A DNA stretch of 56,119 bases from Planctomycetota bacterium (GCA_018242585.1 JAFEBQ010000015.1:129889-186007); one strand, 5' to 3'. Positions 9,033 through 18,723 are shown, counted from the stretch's first letter. The notes: generated by a model from the letters alone, not told the origin. Made by a program: numbers and translations.

Positions 9033-9956
9033 GTGACTCAGTCGGTGCGCGAAGGGCGAATCTGGATTGCCGTGGCGGCTCTGTTGTGGAGCTCGTGCGG
9101 GCTGTTCGCCAAAAGTCCGTTGTTCGAGGACTGGCCGCCCGAACATCGGGGCGTGCTGCTGGCCTTTTGGCGGGCGCTGTTTGTCGCCGTCTCGCTGTTG
9201 CCGTTGGTGCGGCGGCCGCGCTGGCGGCGCGAGCTGGTGCCGCTGGTCATCGGCTTCACCGGCATGAACGCCACCTATTTGTCGTCGGTGGTGTTGACCA
9301 CGGCGGCCAACGCCATCTGGCTGCAAAGCACCAGCCCGTTCTGGGTGCTGCTGATTTCGGTGTTCCTGTTCCACCGTCCGGTGAACCGTCGCGACCTGGT
9401 CCCGGTGGCGTGCGCCGCGGTGGGGGTGGGGGCGATTCTCTGGTGCGAGTTGCAAGGGGCCGCCTGGTCGGGCGTGGCGCTTGGCGTCACGTCGGGCGTC
9501 TGCTTCGCGGTGGTCGTACTCAGCATGAGCGCCCTGCGCGACGAGAACGGGCCGTGGATCATCCTGGTCTGCAACGCCACGGCGGCGCTGGTGTTCCTGC
9601 CCTGGCTCGTCTGGCTGCAGGTTTGGCCCTCGTGGCAGCAATTGGGGGCGCTCGCGGTGTTCGGAGCGTTTCAGATGGCGGCGCCGTATGTCTGCCTGGC
9701 CCGCGGGCTGCGCTCGATCAGCAGCCAGGAAGCGGTGGCCATCGGATTGATCGAGCCGGTGCTGATGCCCGTCTGGGTCTACCTGGTCTGGGGCGAAGCG
9801 CCGGCCTGGTGGACGATCATCGGCGCGGCATTGATCCTAGTCGGCCTGCTGATTCGCTACACGATCCTCGAGCGCCGCCAGCCAGCGCCGGTCGACCTGC
9901 CCGAGTCGCCGCTACCAGCCGAAGCGCCGGCCGTGGTTACGTCGGAATCGGCTTGA
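9033..9956 (+). CDS. DMT-superfamily (EamA) transporter
   Basis: Ten-helix inner-membrane transporter with two EamA repeats (roughly residues 10-140 and 150-285), of the type that exports amino acids or other small metabolites. Seen: RIWIAVAALLWSSCGLFAKSPL as helix 1, ATYLSSVVLTTAANAIWLQ at the end of the first repeat, and AIGLIEPVLMPVWVYLVWGE in the second, which are standard EamA landmarks. The start is GTG 9033 with AGGA 9 bases before it; TTG 9015 and GTG 9045 are alternatives. The 195 bp before the gene contain no recognised feature. The substrate is unknown. Confidence 0.85.
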   Translation: MTQSVREGRIWIAVAALLWSSCGLFAKSPLFEDWPPEHRGVLLAFWRALFVAVSLLPLVRRPRWRRELVPLVIGFTGMNATYLSSVVLTTAANAIWLQSTSPFWVLLISVFLFHRPVNRRDLVPVACAAVGVGAILWCELQGAAWSGVALGVTSGVCFAVVVLSMSALRDENGPWIILVCNATAALVFLPWLVWLQVWPSWQQLGALAVFGAFQMAAPYVCLARGLRSISSQEAVAIGLIEPVLMPVWVYLVWGEAPAWWTIIGAALILVGLLIRYTILERRQPAPVDLPESPLPAEAPAVVTSESA

Positions 9957-9990
9957 AAACGAGGTCTGCTAGGCGGTGCTTGGCGGGGCG

Positions 9991-9999
9991 TGGTATAAT
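9991..9999 (+). promoter_or_regulatory. Extended -10 promoter, apparently leaderless
   Basis: TGGTATAAT is a perfect extended -10 element (TGnTATAAT). The ATG of the next gene begins 6 bases after it, which puts the likely transcription start at or next to the A of the ATG. No -35 match at normal spacing was found, as is usual for extended -10 promoters. Confidence 0.65.
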
Positions 10000-10005
10000 T
10001 GGGCT

Positions 10006-10293
10006 ATGGACAACATGCTCTCTCGCAATGTGGCCGAAATCCCCGAAGCCAACCGGCGGTCGCTCGAAGACTTGCTCGGCAAGGAACTGACGCCGAATCA
10101 GCGGGTGTTCATCATGGTGCTCGATTCGTCCGCCGCGTCCGACGAAGGGCAACGCGCCTCCGCGGCGGCGGGCTTGCGAGAAATCATCGCTTCTGCCCAA
10201 GCTCACGCGAACCGCATAGGCGCCACTGACGACGAAATCGACGCCGCGGTCGACGAGGCGATGGCCCATGTTCGCCGTCACCAGGTAAGCTGA
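10006..10293 (+). CDS. Small conserved-looking protein of unknown function (antitoxin-like)
   Basis: A 95-residue soluble protein starting MDNMLSRNVAEIPEANRRSL and followed by EDLLGKELTPNQRVFIMVLD. The pattern of an N-terminal helix, a segment of the form 'LLGxxLxxNQxVFIMV', and an acidic C-terminal helix (ATDDEIDAAVDEAMAHVRR) resembles small planctomycete and cyanobacterial proteins often placed beside toxins. That resemblance is from memory only and no toxin gene follows. The next gene is convergent. The start at ATG 10006 fits the -10 element at 9994-9999 with no room for a ribosome binding site, so it looks leaderless. An in-frame TTG at 9976 lies upstream of the promoter and is unlikely. 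Confidence 0.7.
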   Translation: MDNMLSRNVAEIPEANRRSLEDLLGKELTPNQRVFIMVLDSSAASDEGQRASAAAGLREIIASAQAHANRIGATDDEIDAAVDEAMAHVRRHQVS

Positions 10294-10401
10294 TGCGTGT
10301 GCTCCATTGTGAGATTTGACCTGCCCTAGCTTTACTGTCTTGGCTGGACTTGTTCGTCAGATGTGGCAGGAGAATGTTGCATCATCGTGACTCAGCCAGG
10401 G

Positions 10402-11262
10402 CTAGAGTCCGGCCCGTGCCTGATCCAATTCTGTATCTATGCCAAGAATCTTGAATCGCGTGCCAAACACCAGGGCGAACACATCCAGACTACAAACGCC
10501 TGACTGAGCGGCAGTCTTCAAACAGACTCGGTGGGGAATTCCCCCGCACGCAAAGAAATCAACATCAACATTTACCTTTGAGCCGTTGGCGTCGAATTTG
10601 GCCTGTTGCCAGAGGGCCTTTTCGTTTGGATGGGCGCCAAGGTCGATCGTTCGATCGTAAAGCTCACTTGCCACACGATGTGCCTCGGGCGCGACTGCCC
10701 CAAGGTACTCCAAGACTTTTACATTGGCGAAGTCCCGGCGCACCCGTTTTAAGCTCTCGCTGTCGTCGCCTCGTGACAGCCACGTCAATTGCCGAGGCTC
10801 GTTGCCCGCCATGAATGCCGCATATAGTGCATTCTCTAAGCAGCCTCGCATGACCATGTAAGATTCCGGAAGTTGGCCACTCAGGACAAGACGTACGGCA
10901 CCGACAAATGATGCGTGTGCACGGTGCAAGAGCAAGGCTGCGATGATTTCAGGATGCTGGTCGAGGTGCCCAATTGCGCGCCGGAAGAGCCCGTCGATCG
11001 TCAAGAGCTTGTCGTACTGGGGCCGCATGTTGGCGAAGGTGGCAATCGTATTGTGATGAGCGTCGATAATCGACTTACTCAAAGGATCGCCGCCCCAGCC
11101 GGGCCAGTTAGCAAATGGATTCGCCGGCGAGTCAGACTGCAACGCCTTGACGTCGGTTTCAGCTACGCCTTCGCTTGGTGCGGATTGTGACTGTGGAGGT
11201 TTTTCCGTTCCCATATTTATCACGAATGTCTGAGCGGCGATTGCTTGCGACGTTTGCTTCAT
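10402..11262 (-). CDS. Hypothetical protein, DUF5677-like
   Basis: A 286-residue protein without signal peptide or membrane segments. The central helical part (residues about 70-180), including AHASFVGAVRLVLSGQLPES and then YMVMRGCLENALYAAFMAGN, resembles DUF5677/HEPN-like alpha-helical proteins, in which a conserved Arg...E pair sits in a four-helix bundle. This is a weak assignment. Met17 (MGTEKPPQ, position 11214) is a possible later start, because the residues before it are not typical of a domain. Codon use looks less GC-biased than in its neighbours, which may mean a recent acquisition. No operon partner: the upstream 189 bp separate it from the DUF1501 gene on the same strand. Confidence 0.6.
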   Translation of the reverse strand: MKQTSQAIAAQTFVINMGTEKPPQSQSAPSEGVAETDVKALQSDSPANPFANWPGWGGDPLSKSIIDAHHNTIATFANMRPQYDKLLTIDGLFRRAIGHLDQHPEIIAALLLHRAHASFVGAVRLVLSGQLPESYMVMRGCLENALYAAFMAGNEPRQLTWLSRGDDSESLKRVRRDFANVKVLEYLGAVAPEAHRVASELYDRTIDLGAHPNEKALWQQAKFDANGSKVNVDVDFFACGGIPHRVCLKTAAQSGVCSLDVFALVFGTRFKILGIDTELDQARAGL

Positions 11263-11451
11263 GAGTTAGGTCAGGGTCAGCAGCACTTGGTTCGCGCCCC
11301 TTGCATTGAATCCCAAAAACGGTTTTGTCATATAAATGCTCAGCGGGTGTTGTCATCGCTCTCGTTGCAATGCGACGTCTCCTTCTCACAGATTCGCCAG
11401 GAGCTTGCGGCGGACTTGTCAGGGTGACAGATTCTCCTCTATTAGTCTGAG

Positions 11452-12924
11452 CTACGCCAGAATCTCTTGAATCACATGCCCATGCACGTCGGTCAGGCGG
11501 CGGTTGCTGCCGTTGTGATAGACCGTCAGCCGCTCGTGATCGAAGCCCAGCAGGTGCAGCACCGTGGCGTAGAAATCATAGACGGTCGCCACGTCCTCGA
11601 CCGAGCGGCGGCCGAACTCGTCGGTCGCGCCGTAGCTGACGCCACCCTTGATCCCGGCCCCCATCATCCACGTGGTGAACGCGTCGGGATTATGATCGCG
11701 TCCCAAGGCCCCTTGCTGGTGCGTCGGCATCCGCCCGAACTCGGTCGTCCACAGCACCAGCGTGTCGTCGAGCAGGCCACGTTGTTTCATATCGGTCAAT
11801 AGCGCCGCCGTCGGTTGATCGAAGATCGGGAGGTGCCGCTCGTAGTCGGCCTTGAGCGTCTTATGGGCGTCCCAGTTCAACAGCCCATCGGCCCCCGAGG
11901 CCCGCGACGCGCAGTACAAGCTGACATAGCGCACGCCGCGCTCGAGCAGCCGTCGCGCCAGCAAACAGTTACGGGCGTAAGCCGCCTTCAAGGGGTTCGT
12001 GTCGTCGGTCCCGTACAGCTTGTGAACCGCGGCCGATTCGGCGTCGAACTGGCTCACCTCGGGGGCGGCCAATTGCATCCGCGCGGCCAGTTCATAGGCC
12101 GCCATCCGCGCCGTCAGCTCCGAGTTGCCAGGATGCCCGGCTTGGTGGCGGCGATTGAGTTGGGCCAGCAGCTCGCGAGTTTCGCGCTCTTGCGCGGTGT
12201 CGATGTCGGCCGGCGTGGTCAGATTGCGAATCGGCTGCTGCGCGCTCAGCGTCACAGCCTGATGTTGCGCGGCCAGGAATCCGTTGCTCCAATTCGCCTT
12301 GCCATTCGGCGGCTCGCCGCGAATGTCGGGAATGGCCACGTACGTCGGCAAGTTGTCGTTCAGCGAGCCGAGGGCATGACTGACCCACGCGCCGGCGCTG
12401 GGAAAACCTTCGCGCACGGAGCCCGTGTTCATGTACACGCAGCCCGGCCCGTGCGTGTTGGTCCGCGAAGTCATCGAGTGGATGAAGGCGATGTCGTCGA
12501 CGTGCTGACCCATCGTGGGGAGCATGCTCGAAATCATCTTGCCCGACTGGCCGTGGGGCCCGAACGCCCACGGGCTTTGCATCAGGTTGCCGTTCTTTCC
12601 CTGGAAGCTCATCGAGCCCTCTTCGCCCGCCAGTGGCTGGCCGTGACGCTTGACCAACTCGGGCTTGTAGTCCCACAGGTCCACGTGCGAAGCCGCGCCG
12701 GGGCAGAAGATTTGCAACACCTTCTTGGCCTTGGCCGGGAAGTGCGTTTGACCGGGTTTCCACGCGCCACCGGCCGGGTCGTTCACCGCACCGAACAAGT
12801 CGCGGCTGAGCAGGTCGACCGCCACCACGCCCAGCAGTCCGCGGCCCAGTTGCGCCAGCAACGTGCGGCGATCGAACTCCGAGAGTCGGGCGGTAGACGG
12901 CGCGGATGGATTGATTGGTTGCAT
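11452..12924 (-). CDS. DUF1501 (sulfatase-fold) protein with Tat-like signal
   Basis: A 490-residue DUF1501 protein, a family built on the alkaline-phosphatase/sulfatase fold and hugely expanded in planctomycetes; activity unproven. The N-terminal [20 protein letters not shown] is a twin-arginine-like export signal. Family landmarks: [51 protein letters not shown], and [20 protein letters not shown] followed by [18 protein letters not shown]. It starts 13 bp after the stop of the cytochrome-domain gene, the usual pairing in this phylum. The two are thought to act together at the cell envelope, with the cytochrome protein as redox partner (inference). Confidence 0.93.
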   Translation of the reverse strand: MQPINPSAPSTARLSEFDRRTLLAQLGRGLLGVVAVDLLSRDLFGAVNDPAGGAWKPGQTHFPAKAKKVLQIFCPGAASHVDLWDYKPELVKRHGQPLAGEEGSMSFQGKNGNLMQSPWAFGPHGQSGKMISSMLPTMGQHVDDIAFIHSMTSRTNTHGPGCVYMNTGSVREGFPSAGAWVSHALGSLNDNLPTYVAIPDIRGEPPNGKANWSNGFLAAQHQAVTLSAQQPIRNLTTPADIDTAQERETRELLAQLNRRHQAGHPGNSELTARMAAYELAARMQLAAPEVSQFDAESAAVHKLYGTDDTNPLKAAYARNCLLARRLLERGVRYVSLYCASRASGADGLLNWDAHKTLKADYERHLPIFDQPTAALLTDMKQRGLLDDTLVLWTTEFGRMPTHQQGALGRDHNPDAFTTWMMGAGIKGGVSYGATDEFGRRSVEDVATVYDFYATVLHLLGFDHERLTVYHNGSNRRLTDVHGHVIQEILA

Positions 12925-12937
12925 GGTCGTCGGCTCG

Positions 12938-15844
12938 TCAATCGAGGTAGATCAGTTCGTTGGTGTTCAACAGCGCGCGACAAAACGCCGCTAGCCCGCG
13001 CTGGCGGATCATCGCCACCGAGGCTTGCAGCTCGTCGTTGGCCGGATGTCGCGCGAATGCCAACAGCCAAGCCCGGTCGACCTGGGCCGCGGGGTCATCG
13101 CTGCCGGTGTCGCGTTCCAGGCGTGCGGCCAGCGCGCCGGCCATGTCGAGCGTGAACCGATGGTTCAACATCGTCAGGGCTTGCAACGGCGACGTGGTGT
13201 TCGCGCGAACCGGAGTGGCCAAGGCGCCGTCGGGGCAATCGTAATCGGACAGCAAATCGACCCGCGACGCCCGGGCGTTCTGGTGATACACCGCGCGGCG
13301 ATAGGTCTCGGGCCCCGGCGCGTCGAGGGGGACGTAGGTGGCGACGTTGTCGATCAGGTAGCGATACAGACGAAAGCCCGGGCCGCCGGGTTTCGTGTCG
13401 AGCTTGCCCGCGACGGTCAGGAAAGTGTCGCGCAGCTCCTCCGCCGCCATTCGCCGGGGCGGATAGCGCCACAGGCTGCGCGACGAGGCGTCGACGCGGG
13501 CCGCCGCTTCGCGCCACGCGCTCGATTGGCGGTAGGTCTGCGAAAGGAGAATCTCGCGATGCAACGGCTTCATCCGCCAACCATGCGCGAGCAATCGCCC
13601 GGCAAGCCAGTCGAGCAATTCAGGATGCGTCGGCCGCGAACCCAGGTAGCCAAAATCGCTGGCCGAGTCGACGATGCCGGTACCAAAGTGGTACTGCCAG
13701 ACGCGATTGGCAAGGACGCGCGGCGTGAGCGGATTGCGCTTGTCTCCCAGCCACTCGGCCAGGGCCAGCCGGCGCACGCTTTCGGGGCTGGCATCGTCGA
13801 CGCGGTACGTCGGGCCGTTGGCTGAGATCGATTGCAGGTGTCCGATCGGCGTCGCCGGGCCCGGCTTCTGGGGATCGCCACCCAGGAAGACCTGGAACGG
13901 CCCCTTGGCTTCGCTGAAGATGCCGGCCCACCAACTGGGCAGGGGCGCGATCTTGGCCAGCGCGGCATCGGCCGCTTGCAAGTCGCGCGTGAGCGCGGCA
14001 AGTTGCGCTTGCTCGGCGTCGCTGGCTTCGAGCTTGATCAGCCGACGATCGTAGGCGGCCTTCACCGGGCGGCGATCGCGCGAACTGGCCACCTCGGTCC
14101 ATTCGTGCTTGTCGAGCGAGACTTCAATGCGATATTCGATGGGGAAAGGCCGTGAGTAGTCGCCGTTCCGATTGCTTGAAAAGACGACGCGATTGATCTT
14201 GGTCGGCTGGGCCAACGTGATCGTCAGTTCGGGCTTGATGGCTGTGAAGGGGGACTGATACTTGCCGTCAATCGCCAGCTTGGCACTGTAGGCCTCGGCA
14301 AAATCCTCGATCTTCCGCGACTCTCCTTCGGCCTGAGCGCCGTTCGTGGCCAACGCGACGTTGACGGCGGGCTCGGACAGGTCGAAGACCTCGAATTCGT
14401 CGATCGCATAGCTCGACGCGAGCGACATATTGCGCGCGATTCCTTGGACCTCATCGACGACCAGTCGCACGTAGCGCGCTTCGACCGGCGCGACCGGCTC
14501 CTCGATCAGCGAGTAAACCGGCGCGGGACGAGTCCATTGCTTTTCATAATCGGCCAGGTGTGCCTTGGCCCGATCGAGCAGAGACTTTTCCAAGGCTTCT
14601 TTCGCCGCCGCCACACGTTGACGTTCCGCTTCGAGCGGTTTGACCTGTGAGTCGCGGGCCTGGCGGGCCTCGGCCGTGGCGACGGATCGCTCGCCGTGCT
14701 TCACGCCGGCGAATGTGGCGTACATCGAGTAGTAATCTTCCTGGCGAATCGGATCGAACTTGTGATCGTGGCAACGGGCACAACCAATCGTCAGCCCCAG
14801 AAACGCCTCGCCCGTCGCGCGAACGATGTCGTCGAGTGTGTTGGCGCGAATCTGTGCCGCCTGGATCGGATCGCTATTGCCGACATTGTCGTACGCGCCG
14901 GCCACCAGGAACGTCGTGCCAACTTCGACCGCAGGCTGGTCCTTGCCAATCACGTCGCCGGCCAGGTGTTCAAGAATCAACCGATCGAATGGCTTGTCAT
15001 CGTTGAACGACTTAATGACGTAGTCGCGGAATGGCCAGGCGTTGTCGGTGATCAGATTTCGCTCGAAGCCGATGCTCTCGCCAAAGCGAACCACGTCGAG
15101 CCAGTGCCGCCCCCATTGCTCGCCATAGTGGGGCGACGCCAACAACCGATCGATCAGCCGTTCGTATGCGTCAGGCCGCTTGTCGTTGTCGAACGCGTCG
15201 ACTTCCTCGGGGGTTGGGGGCAAGCCGAGCACGTCGTACGTCACGCGGCGAATCAGCGCACGGCGCTCGGCCGGTGGATTGGGGGTGAGGTTCTGCGTGG
15301 CAAGCTTGGCGAAGATGAAACGATCGATGGGCGAGTCGTTCCAGCCGGCCGGCGCTCCCTGATTCGCTGGCGGTTCGACAATCGCCAGCGGCTGTAGCGA
15401 CCACCAGTTCCGATCGGCCTTGGCCGGCTCGCGCAGCATCAGCCCCTCGGGCCACGCGGCGCCTTCGACGATCCACTGCTCGATTAGGGCCACTTGAGCC
15501 GTCGTCAGCGGTGCCCCTTTTGCCGGCATTTGGGGCCGCGCGCCGTCGGTGGACGACACCATGTCGAGCAAGTAACTCTCGCGCGGCTTGCCGGGGACCA
15601 GGGCCGCCCCGCTTTGGCCCCCCTTGAGCACCGTCGCCCCGGTCGATAGGTCGAGGCCCCCTTTGAGCTGCGAGCGGTTGTGACAGGCGACGCAATGCTC
15701 GGTCAGTAGCGGGGCGATCTGCTTTTGAAAGTCAACCGACGCGGCGTGCGCGACGCTGCTTACCGCCAGCGATACGAAAACGACAACGGCCGCCGTAATG
15801 GCGACTCGGGGCAAGTCAAACTTGGCGAGCGTTGGGCTACGCAT
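12938..15844 (-). CDS. Planctomycete cytochrome c domain protein with DUF1549 and DUF1553 (PSD1 family)
   Basis: A 968-residue exported protein. Domain order: signal peptide (about 1-35, ending SVAHAA); PSCyt1-type haem domain with CVACH at residues 51-55; DUF1549 (about 170-385), starting near [13 protein letters not shown] and containing a second Cxx[16 protein letters not shown]; a beta-sandwich region resembling F5/8 type C modules (about 450-620, [15 protein letters not shown] and [12 protein letters not shown]); and DUF1553 (about 690-960, [15 protein letters not shown] and [17 protein letters not shown]). Length is normal for PSD1 proteins. The ATG follows directly on the gntR stop (TAGATG), so translation is probably coupled. 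No enzymatic activity is established for the family. Confidence 0.94.
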   Translation of the reverse strand: MRSPTLAKFDLPRVAITAAVVVFVSLAVSSVAHAASVDFQKQIAPLLTEHCVACHNRSQLKGGLDLSTGATVLKGGQSGAALVPGKPRESYLLDMVSSTDGARPQMPAKGAPLTTAQVALIEQWIVEGAAWPEGLMLREPAKADRNWWSLQPLAIVEPPANQGAPAGWNDSPIDRFIFAKLATQNLTPNPPAERRALIRRVTYDVLGLPPTPEEVDAFDNDKRPDAYERLIDRLLASPHYGEQWGRHWLDVVRFGESIGFERNLITDNAWPFRDYVIKSFNDDKPFDRLILEHLAGDVIGKDQPAVEVGTTFLVAGAYDNVGNSDPIQAAQIRANTLDDIVRATGEAFLGLTIGCARCHDHKFDPIRQEDYYSMYATFAGVKHGERSVATAEARQARDSQVKPLEAERQRVAAAKEALEKSLLDRAKAHLADYEKQWTRPAPVYSLIEEPVAPVEARYVRLVVDEVQGIARNMSLASSYAIDEFEVFDLSEPAVNVALATNGAQAEGESRKIEDFAEAYSAKLAIDGKYQSPFTAIKPELTITLAQPTKINRVVFSSNRNGDYSRPFPIEYRIEVSLDKHEWTEVASSRDRRPVKAAYDRRLIKLEASDAEQAQLAALTRDLQAADAALAKIAPLPSWWAGIFSEAKGPFQVFLGGDPQKPGPATPIGHLQSISANGPTYRVDDASPESVRRLALAEWLGDKRNPLTPRVLANRVWQYHFGTGIVDSASDFGYLGSRPTHPELLDWLAGRLLAHGWRMKPLHREILLSQTYRQSSAWREAAARVDASSRSLWRYPPRRMAAEELRDTFLTVAGKLDTKPGGPGFRLYRYLIDNVATYVPLDAPGPETYRRAVYHQNARASRVDLLSDYDCPDGALATPVRANTTSPLQALTMLNHRFTLDMAGALAARLERDTGSDDPAAQVDRAWLLAFARHPANDELQASVAMIRQRGLAAFCRALLNTNELIYLD

Positions 15845-16531
15845 CTAGGCGCTCACTTTCCGTGCGGCGCGCTTGGGCGTGGCCGGCGCCTGCTTGGCCT
15901 CGGTCAGATGGCGAATCTGGGCCTGACAACTGAGGCGGATGTGATCGACCATCGCTTGGCGCGCTGCTGCGGCGTCGCCGGCGCGGATCGCCTGGAGGAT
16001 CTGAAGATGTTCCTCAAAGGCGTTGAGCAAGGCGTTCCCCAAGTCGCCGATTTTTTCGCGCATCAACTGCACCAGGTCGTGATAGCGCCCGATGTCGCGC
16101 GCCAACAACGGGTTGTCCGTCCGCTCGGCGATGGTGCGGTGCAGCTCGCGGTCAAAGCGGTGATACGCCGCTTCGGTCTTGCGCTCGCGACAGGCCGCGG
16201 CCATGTCGTCGAGCATGGCGAAATCGTCGTCGGTCATGCGACGGCACGCCAGCTCGGTGGCCATTCCTTCCAGGGCCTCGCGCACCTGACAGACGTGGGT
16301 GAGCTGCGTGGCGTTGAGCGAACGAACGATGGCGCTGTGGTTCGTTTGCAACTCGACGAGGCCGTCGGCCATTAGTTGACGCAAGGCTTCGCGAACGGGT
16401 GTGCGACTGACATTCAACTCGGCGGCCAAGGTTGTTTCGCGCAGGACTGTGCCCGAGGTGCGCTTGCCGCCGACAATCTCGGCGAGCAACTGGCGATGGA
16501 CCTGGGCGGAGAGGGGGGTGGGCTCGATCAT
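15845..16531 (-). CDS. GntR-family transcriptional regulator, FadR/FCD subgroup
   Basis: A 228-residue repressor or activator. The winged helix at residues about 8-75 has LAAELNVSRTPVREALRQLM as its recognition part. An FCD effector domain (about 85-215) has the metal-site residues in FDRELHRTIAE, FEEHLQILQAI and MVDHIRLSCQ; FCD proteins usually bind sugar acids or carboxylates. The ATG has AGGAG with 7-base spacing. The gene comes first in a reverse-strand operon, its TAG stop touching the ATG of the cytochrome-domain gene, so it likely controls that operon and itself through the palindrome at 16553-16573. The C-terminus is a basic tail (PATPKRAARKVSA). Confidence 0.92.
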   Translation of the reverse strand: MIEPTPLSAQVHRQLLAEIVGGKRTSGTVLRETTLAAELNVSRTPVREALRQLMADGLVELQTNHSAIVRSLNATQLTHVCQVREALEGMATELACRRMTDDDFAMLDDMAAACRERKTEAAYHRFDRELHRTIAERTDNPLLARDIGRYHDLVQLMREKIGDLGNALLNAFEEHLQILQAIRAGDAAAARQAMVDHIRLSCQAQIRHLTEAKQAPATPKRAARKVSA

Positions 16532-16552
16532 GGCGGGACTCCTGGGGCGGGG

Positions 16553-16573
16553 TTATACGTATACTGTATACAA
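16553..16573 (-). promoter_or_regulatory. Candidate GntR operator overlapping gntR promoter
   Basis: The reverse strand reads TTGTATACAGTATACGTATAA. The core GTATAC-N-GTATAC is a perfect 13-bp inverted repeat (16559-16571), 28 bases before the gntR ATG. The AT-rich palindrome stands out in GC-rich DNA and matches the TTGTATAC type of half-site seen for several FCD regulators. TATAC words inside could serve as -10, so binding would block transcription. Confidence 0.6.
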
Positions 16574-16745
16574 TTTGGCGGCGTCAATGAAATTCTGCGG
16601 AGAAGTTGCTGGTTGCTGGTTCCTGGTTGCTAGATAAAGGCGGTCGAGCCTGTTGGCCAGTCGTGGCTTTCGTGCCGTGACAAGGTCTTGGGTACGCCTG
16701 CTGCGAACGATTCCCGCCCCTGTCTTCTGCCAACCGGACCTCACG

Positions 16746-17885
16746 ATGATTGCCAAAACATGGACTGCGAAATCTCTGTGGCGCGATCTTGCACTCGTTT
16801 GCACCTTGCTCGTTTGCCGGCCGATCGTCGCGGCCGAGGCAACGGCCGAATCGTTGCGGCTCACGCTGCCGCCGGCCGTGTATGCCGTGGTCGGCCAGCC
16901 GATGAGCATCTACTTCGACAATGTGGTGCTGACCGAGAAGCCCGAGACGTTTGAGTTCCGCGTTGACGCGCGCTTGGGCGCGAATGAATCGAATCGTTGG
17001 ATTGTCACGCCAGCGGCGGCACAAGTCGGCAAGCAAACGATCACACTCAGCGTCAGCCAGTCAGGTCGCACACTGGCCACGGCCACGACTTCGCTGCGCG
17101 TGGTGCCGGCAGATGCCGGCACCGGTCGGGCGATCAATCTGCTGATCGTCGGCGATAGCCTGACGCATGCCACGCACTATCCCAACGAGATCGCTCGGCT
17201 GTTGTCGCAGCCTGGCAATCCTCAATGGACGATGCTCGGCACGCACAAGCCGGCGAATGCCACGGCCGGCGTGGCGCACGAAGGGTACGGCGGTTGGACT
17301 TGGCAGCGGTTCGCGACGTTCTTGAAGCCGGCGACTGACACGAACGACAAGGTGCGCAGCAGTCCCTTTGTGTTCGCCGTCGATGGCAAGGCCCAGCTCG
17401 ACGTGCCGCGCTACGTACGCGATTCGTGCGCCGGGAAACAGCCCGATTTCATTACCGTGTTGCTGGGCATCAACGACTGCTTCGGCGCCAAGCCGGATGA
17501 TCCAGCGAACATCGACGCCAAGATCGACTCGATGTTCGCGTCCGCCAAGGAACTGTTGGCCAGCTTGCGCGAGGCGGCGCCCAAGGCGAAGATCGGTCTT
17601 TGCCTGACCACGCCGCCGAACGCCCGCGAGTCAGGTTTTGACGCGAACTATAAAGGGAAGTATCACCGCTGGGGTTGGAAGCGGATTCAGCACCGCGTCG
17701 TCGAGCGGCAGTTGACAGAGTTCGCCGGCCGCGAGCGGGAAGGACTCTATATCGTGCCAACCGAGTTGAACCTGGACCCGGTCGCGGGTTACCCGGTCGA
17801 CAATGGCGTGCATCCGAACGTGGCCGGCTACCAGCAGATCGGCGGAACGATCTATGCGTGGCTTAAAGCCGAACTGGCTGAATGA
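16746..17885 (+). CDS. Secreted SGNH/GDSL hydrolase
   Basis: An SGNH-fold esterase/lipase family enzyme, probably deacylating or de-esterifying a carbohydrate outside the cytoplasm. From ATG 16746: signal peptide (LALVCTLLVCRPIVAAEA), then an N-terminal beta-sandwich-like domain (about 35-130), then the catalytic domain. It has block I VGDSLTHATHYP (Ser138), a block II glycine in AHEGYGGWTW, block III LLGINDCF (Asn243), and block V DNGVHPNVAGY (Asp352, His356). All four SGNH blocks are intact. The longer reading from 16653 would put a basic stretch before the signal peptide and run through repeat DNA, so I rejected it. It is divergent from gntR, so the operator region may also affect it. Confidence 0.88.
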   Translation: MIAKTWTAKSLWRDLALVCTLLVCRPIVAAEATAESLRLTLPPAVYAVVGQPMSIYFDNVVLTEKPETFEFRVDARLGANESNRWIVTPAAAQVGKQTITLSVSQSGRTLATATTSLRVVPADAGTGRAINLLIVGDSLTHATHYPNEIARLLSQPGNPQWTMLGTHKPANATAGVAHEGYGGWTWQRFATFLKPATDTNDKVRSSPFVFAVDGKAQLDVPRYVRDSCAGKQPDFITVLLGINDCFGAKPDDPANIDAKIDSMFASAKELLASLREAAPKAKIGLCLTTPPNARESGFDANYKGKYHRWGWKRIQHRVVERQLTEFAGREREGLYIVPTELNLDPVAGYPVDNGVHPNVAGYQQIGGTIYAWLKAELAE

Positions 17886-17926
17886 GGGAATGCTTAATTG
17901 AAGGCAGCATTCGCATCGTTGTTAGC

Positions 17927-18010
17927 AACTGACAACGGACCACTGACAACTGACGGAATCGCCACATCAATGTGGCGGCCAAAGCGCATTTCACTAGCAA
18001 CCAGCAACTA
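17927..18010. repeat. Dispersed ACTGACAAC and CTAG-type intergenic repeats
   Basis: 17927-17954 is built from ACTGAC-AACGGACC-ACTGACAAC words, and 17991-18010 from CTAGCAACCAGCAACTAG. The first type recurs at 53518-53530 and 54103-54125, the second at the sites listed for 1781-1810. The region lies between the stops of convergent genes. Confidence 0.55.
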
Positions 18011-18025
18011 GCCGCTTGCAACTTC

Positions 18026-18529
18026 TCAGAGATACCGTTCCAGCAACTTGCGGCTGGCGGTGTCGAGCGCTTTGATGTCGGGGATCGAGTAGCGAATGCC
18101 GTGGTCGTCGATCACCAGCACGCGGGTCGGGCTGAGCCGGCGGATGTCCTCTTCGCTCTTCAGCATAAACAGCGTCGGGCCGCGATCGGTCACCACGCTC
18201 CATTGCGCCGGATCGGTGCCGATTGAGACGCTATTGATCCGCTGGATGACCGGCACGAACTCACGGCGCGACAGTTCTTCGGTCAACGTCTTGCGCGTGG
18301 CGGCTGGCAGATCGTCCAATCGGTCGACGCAAACCAACTCGCGTCCTTCGGCGTCGACGATCGAAATCCAGCGATCGGCCTCGGAAATCGGAAAGCAGCG
18401 AACCGGTTCCACGCCCACGTAGCGTTGTCCCTCGGCGTCGATCAACACCAGCCGGCCCCAGGCGTCGTGCTGCAAGCCGAACGTCCGCATTTCTGGCCGC
18501 GTCGTGATGCTGTTCAATTCGTCAGGCAT
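18026..18529 (-). CDS. Cyanophycin-associated DUF1854 protein
   Basis: A 167-residue cytoplasmic protein of the DUF1854 family, which recurs beside cyanophycin synthetase and a dedicated ABC transporter; molecular role unknown. Seen: HDAWGRLVLIDAEGQRYVGV, then EPVRCFPISEADRWISIVDAEG, ELVCVDRLDDLP, EELSRREFVPVI, and a C-terminal VLVIDDHGIRYSIPDIKALD. The start at ATG 18529 (MPDELNSITTRPEM) gives the normal length; an upstream Met at 18577 would run into repeat DNA. It is the downstream member of a reverse-strand pair with the ABC transporter, separated by a 194-bp spacer that contains an inverted pair of REP-like repeats. Confidence 0.88.
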   Translation of the reverse strand: MPDELNSITTRPEMRTFGLQHDAWGRLVLIDAEGQRYVGVEPVRCFPISEADRWISIVDAEGRELVCVDRLDDLPAATRKTLTEELSRREFVPVIQRINSVSIGTDPAQWSVVTDRGPTLFMLKSEEDIRRLSPTRVLVIDDHGIRYSIPDIKALDTASRKLLERYL

Positions 18530-18579
18530 AGCTCGTTCACCTATCGACTCAAGACTCAATCTCGCCAGGCGACGCATCG

Positions 18580-18715
18580 ACCCTTCTCCCTCCGGGAGAA
18601 GGTGGCCGATAGGCCGGATGAGGGTTCCGTTTCCATCTTCATAGTCAACCCATCGGCGCAGCTGACCCTCATCCGGTTCGCTGCGCTCACCACCTTCTCC
18701 CGGGGGGAGAAGGGT
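18580..18715. repeat. Inverted pair of REP-like repeats A2 and A3
   Basis: A2 (18580-18625) is nearly identical to A1 at 6151-6195. A3 (18665-18715) is the same element inverted, with its middle hairpin replaced by TTCGCTGCGCTCA. Together they can fold into one long stem with a loop of about 40 nt inside the ABC transporter to DUF1854 mRNA, where they may separate expression of the two genes. Confidence 0.75.
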
Positions 18716-18723
18716 TACGGCAA

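Noticed and set aside
11815..13155. 446-codon forward open frame across the DUF1501 and cytochrome genes
   Set aside because: It crosses the junction of two recognised reverse-strand genes and has no family features.
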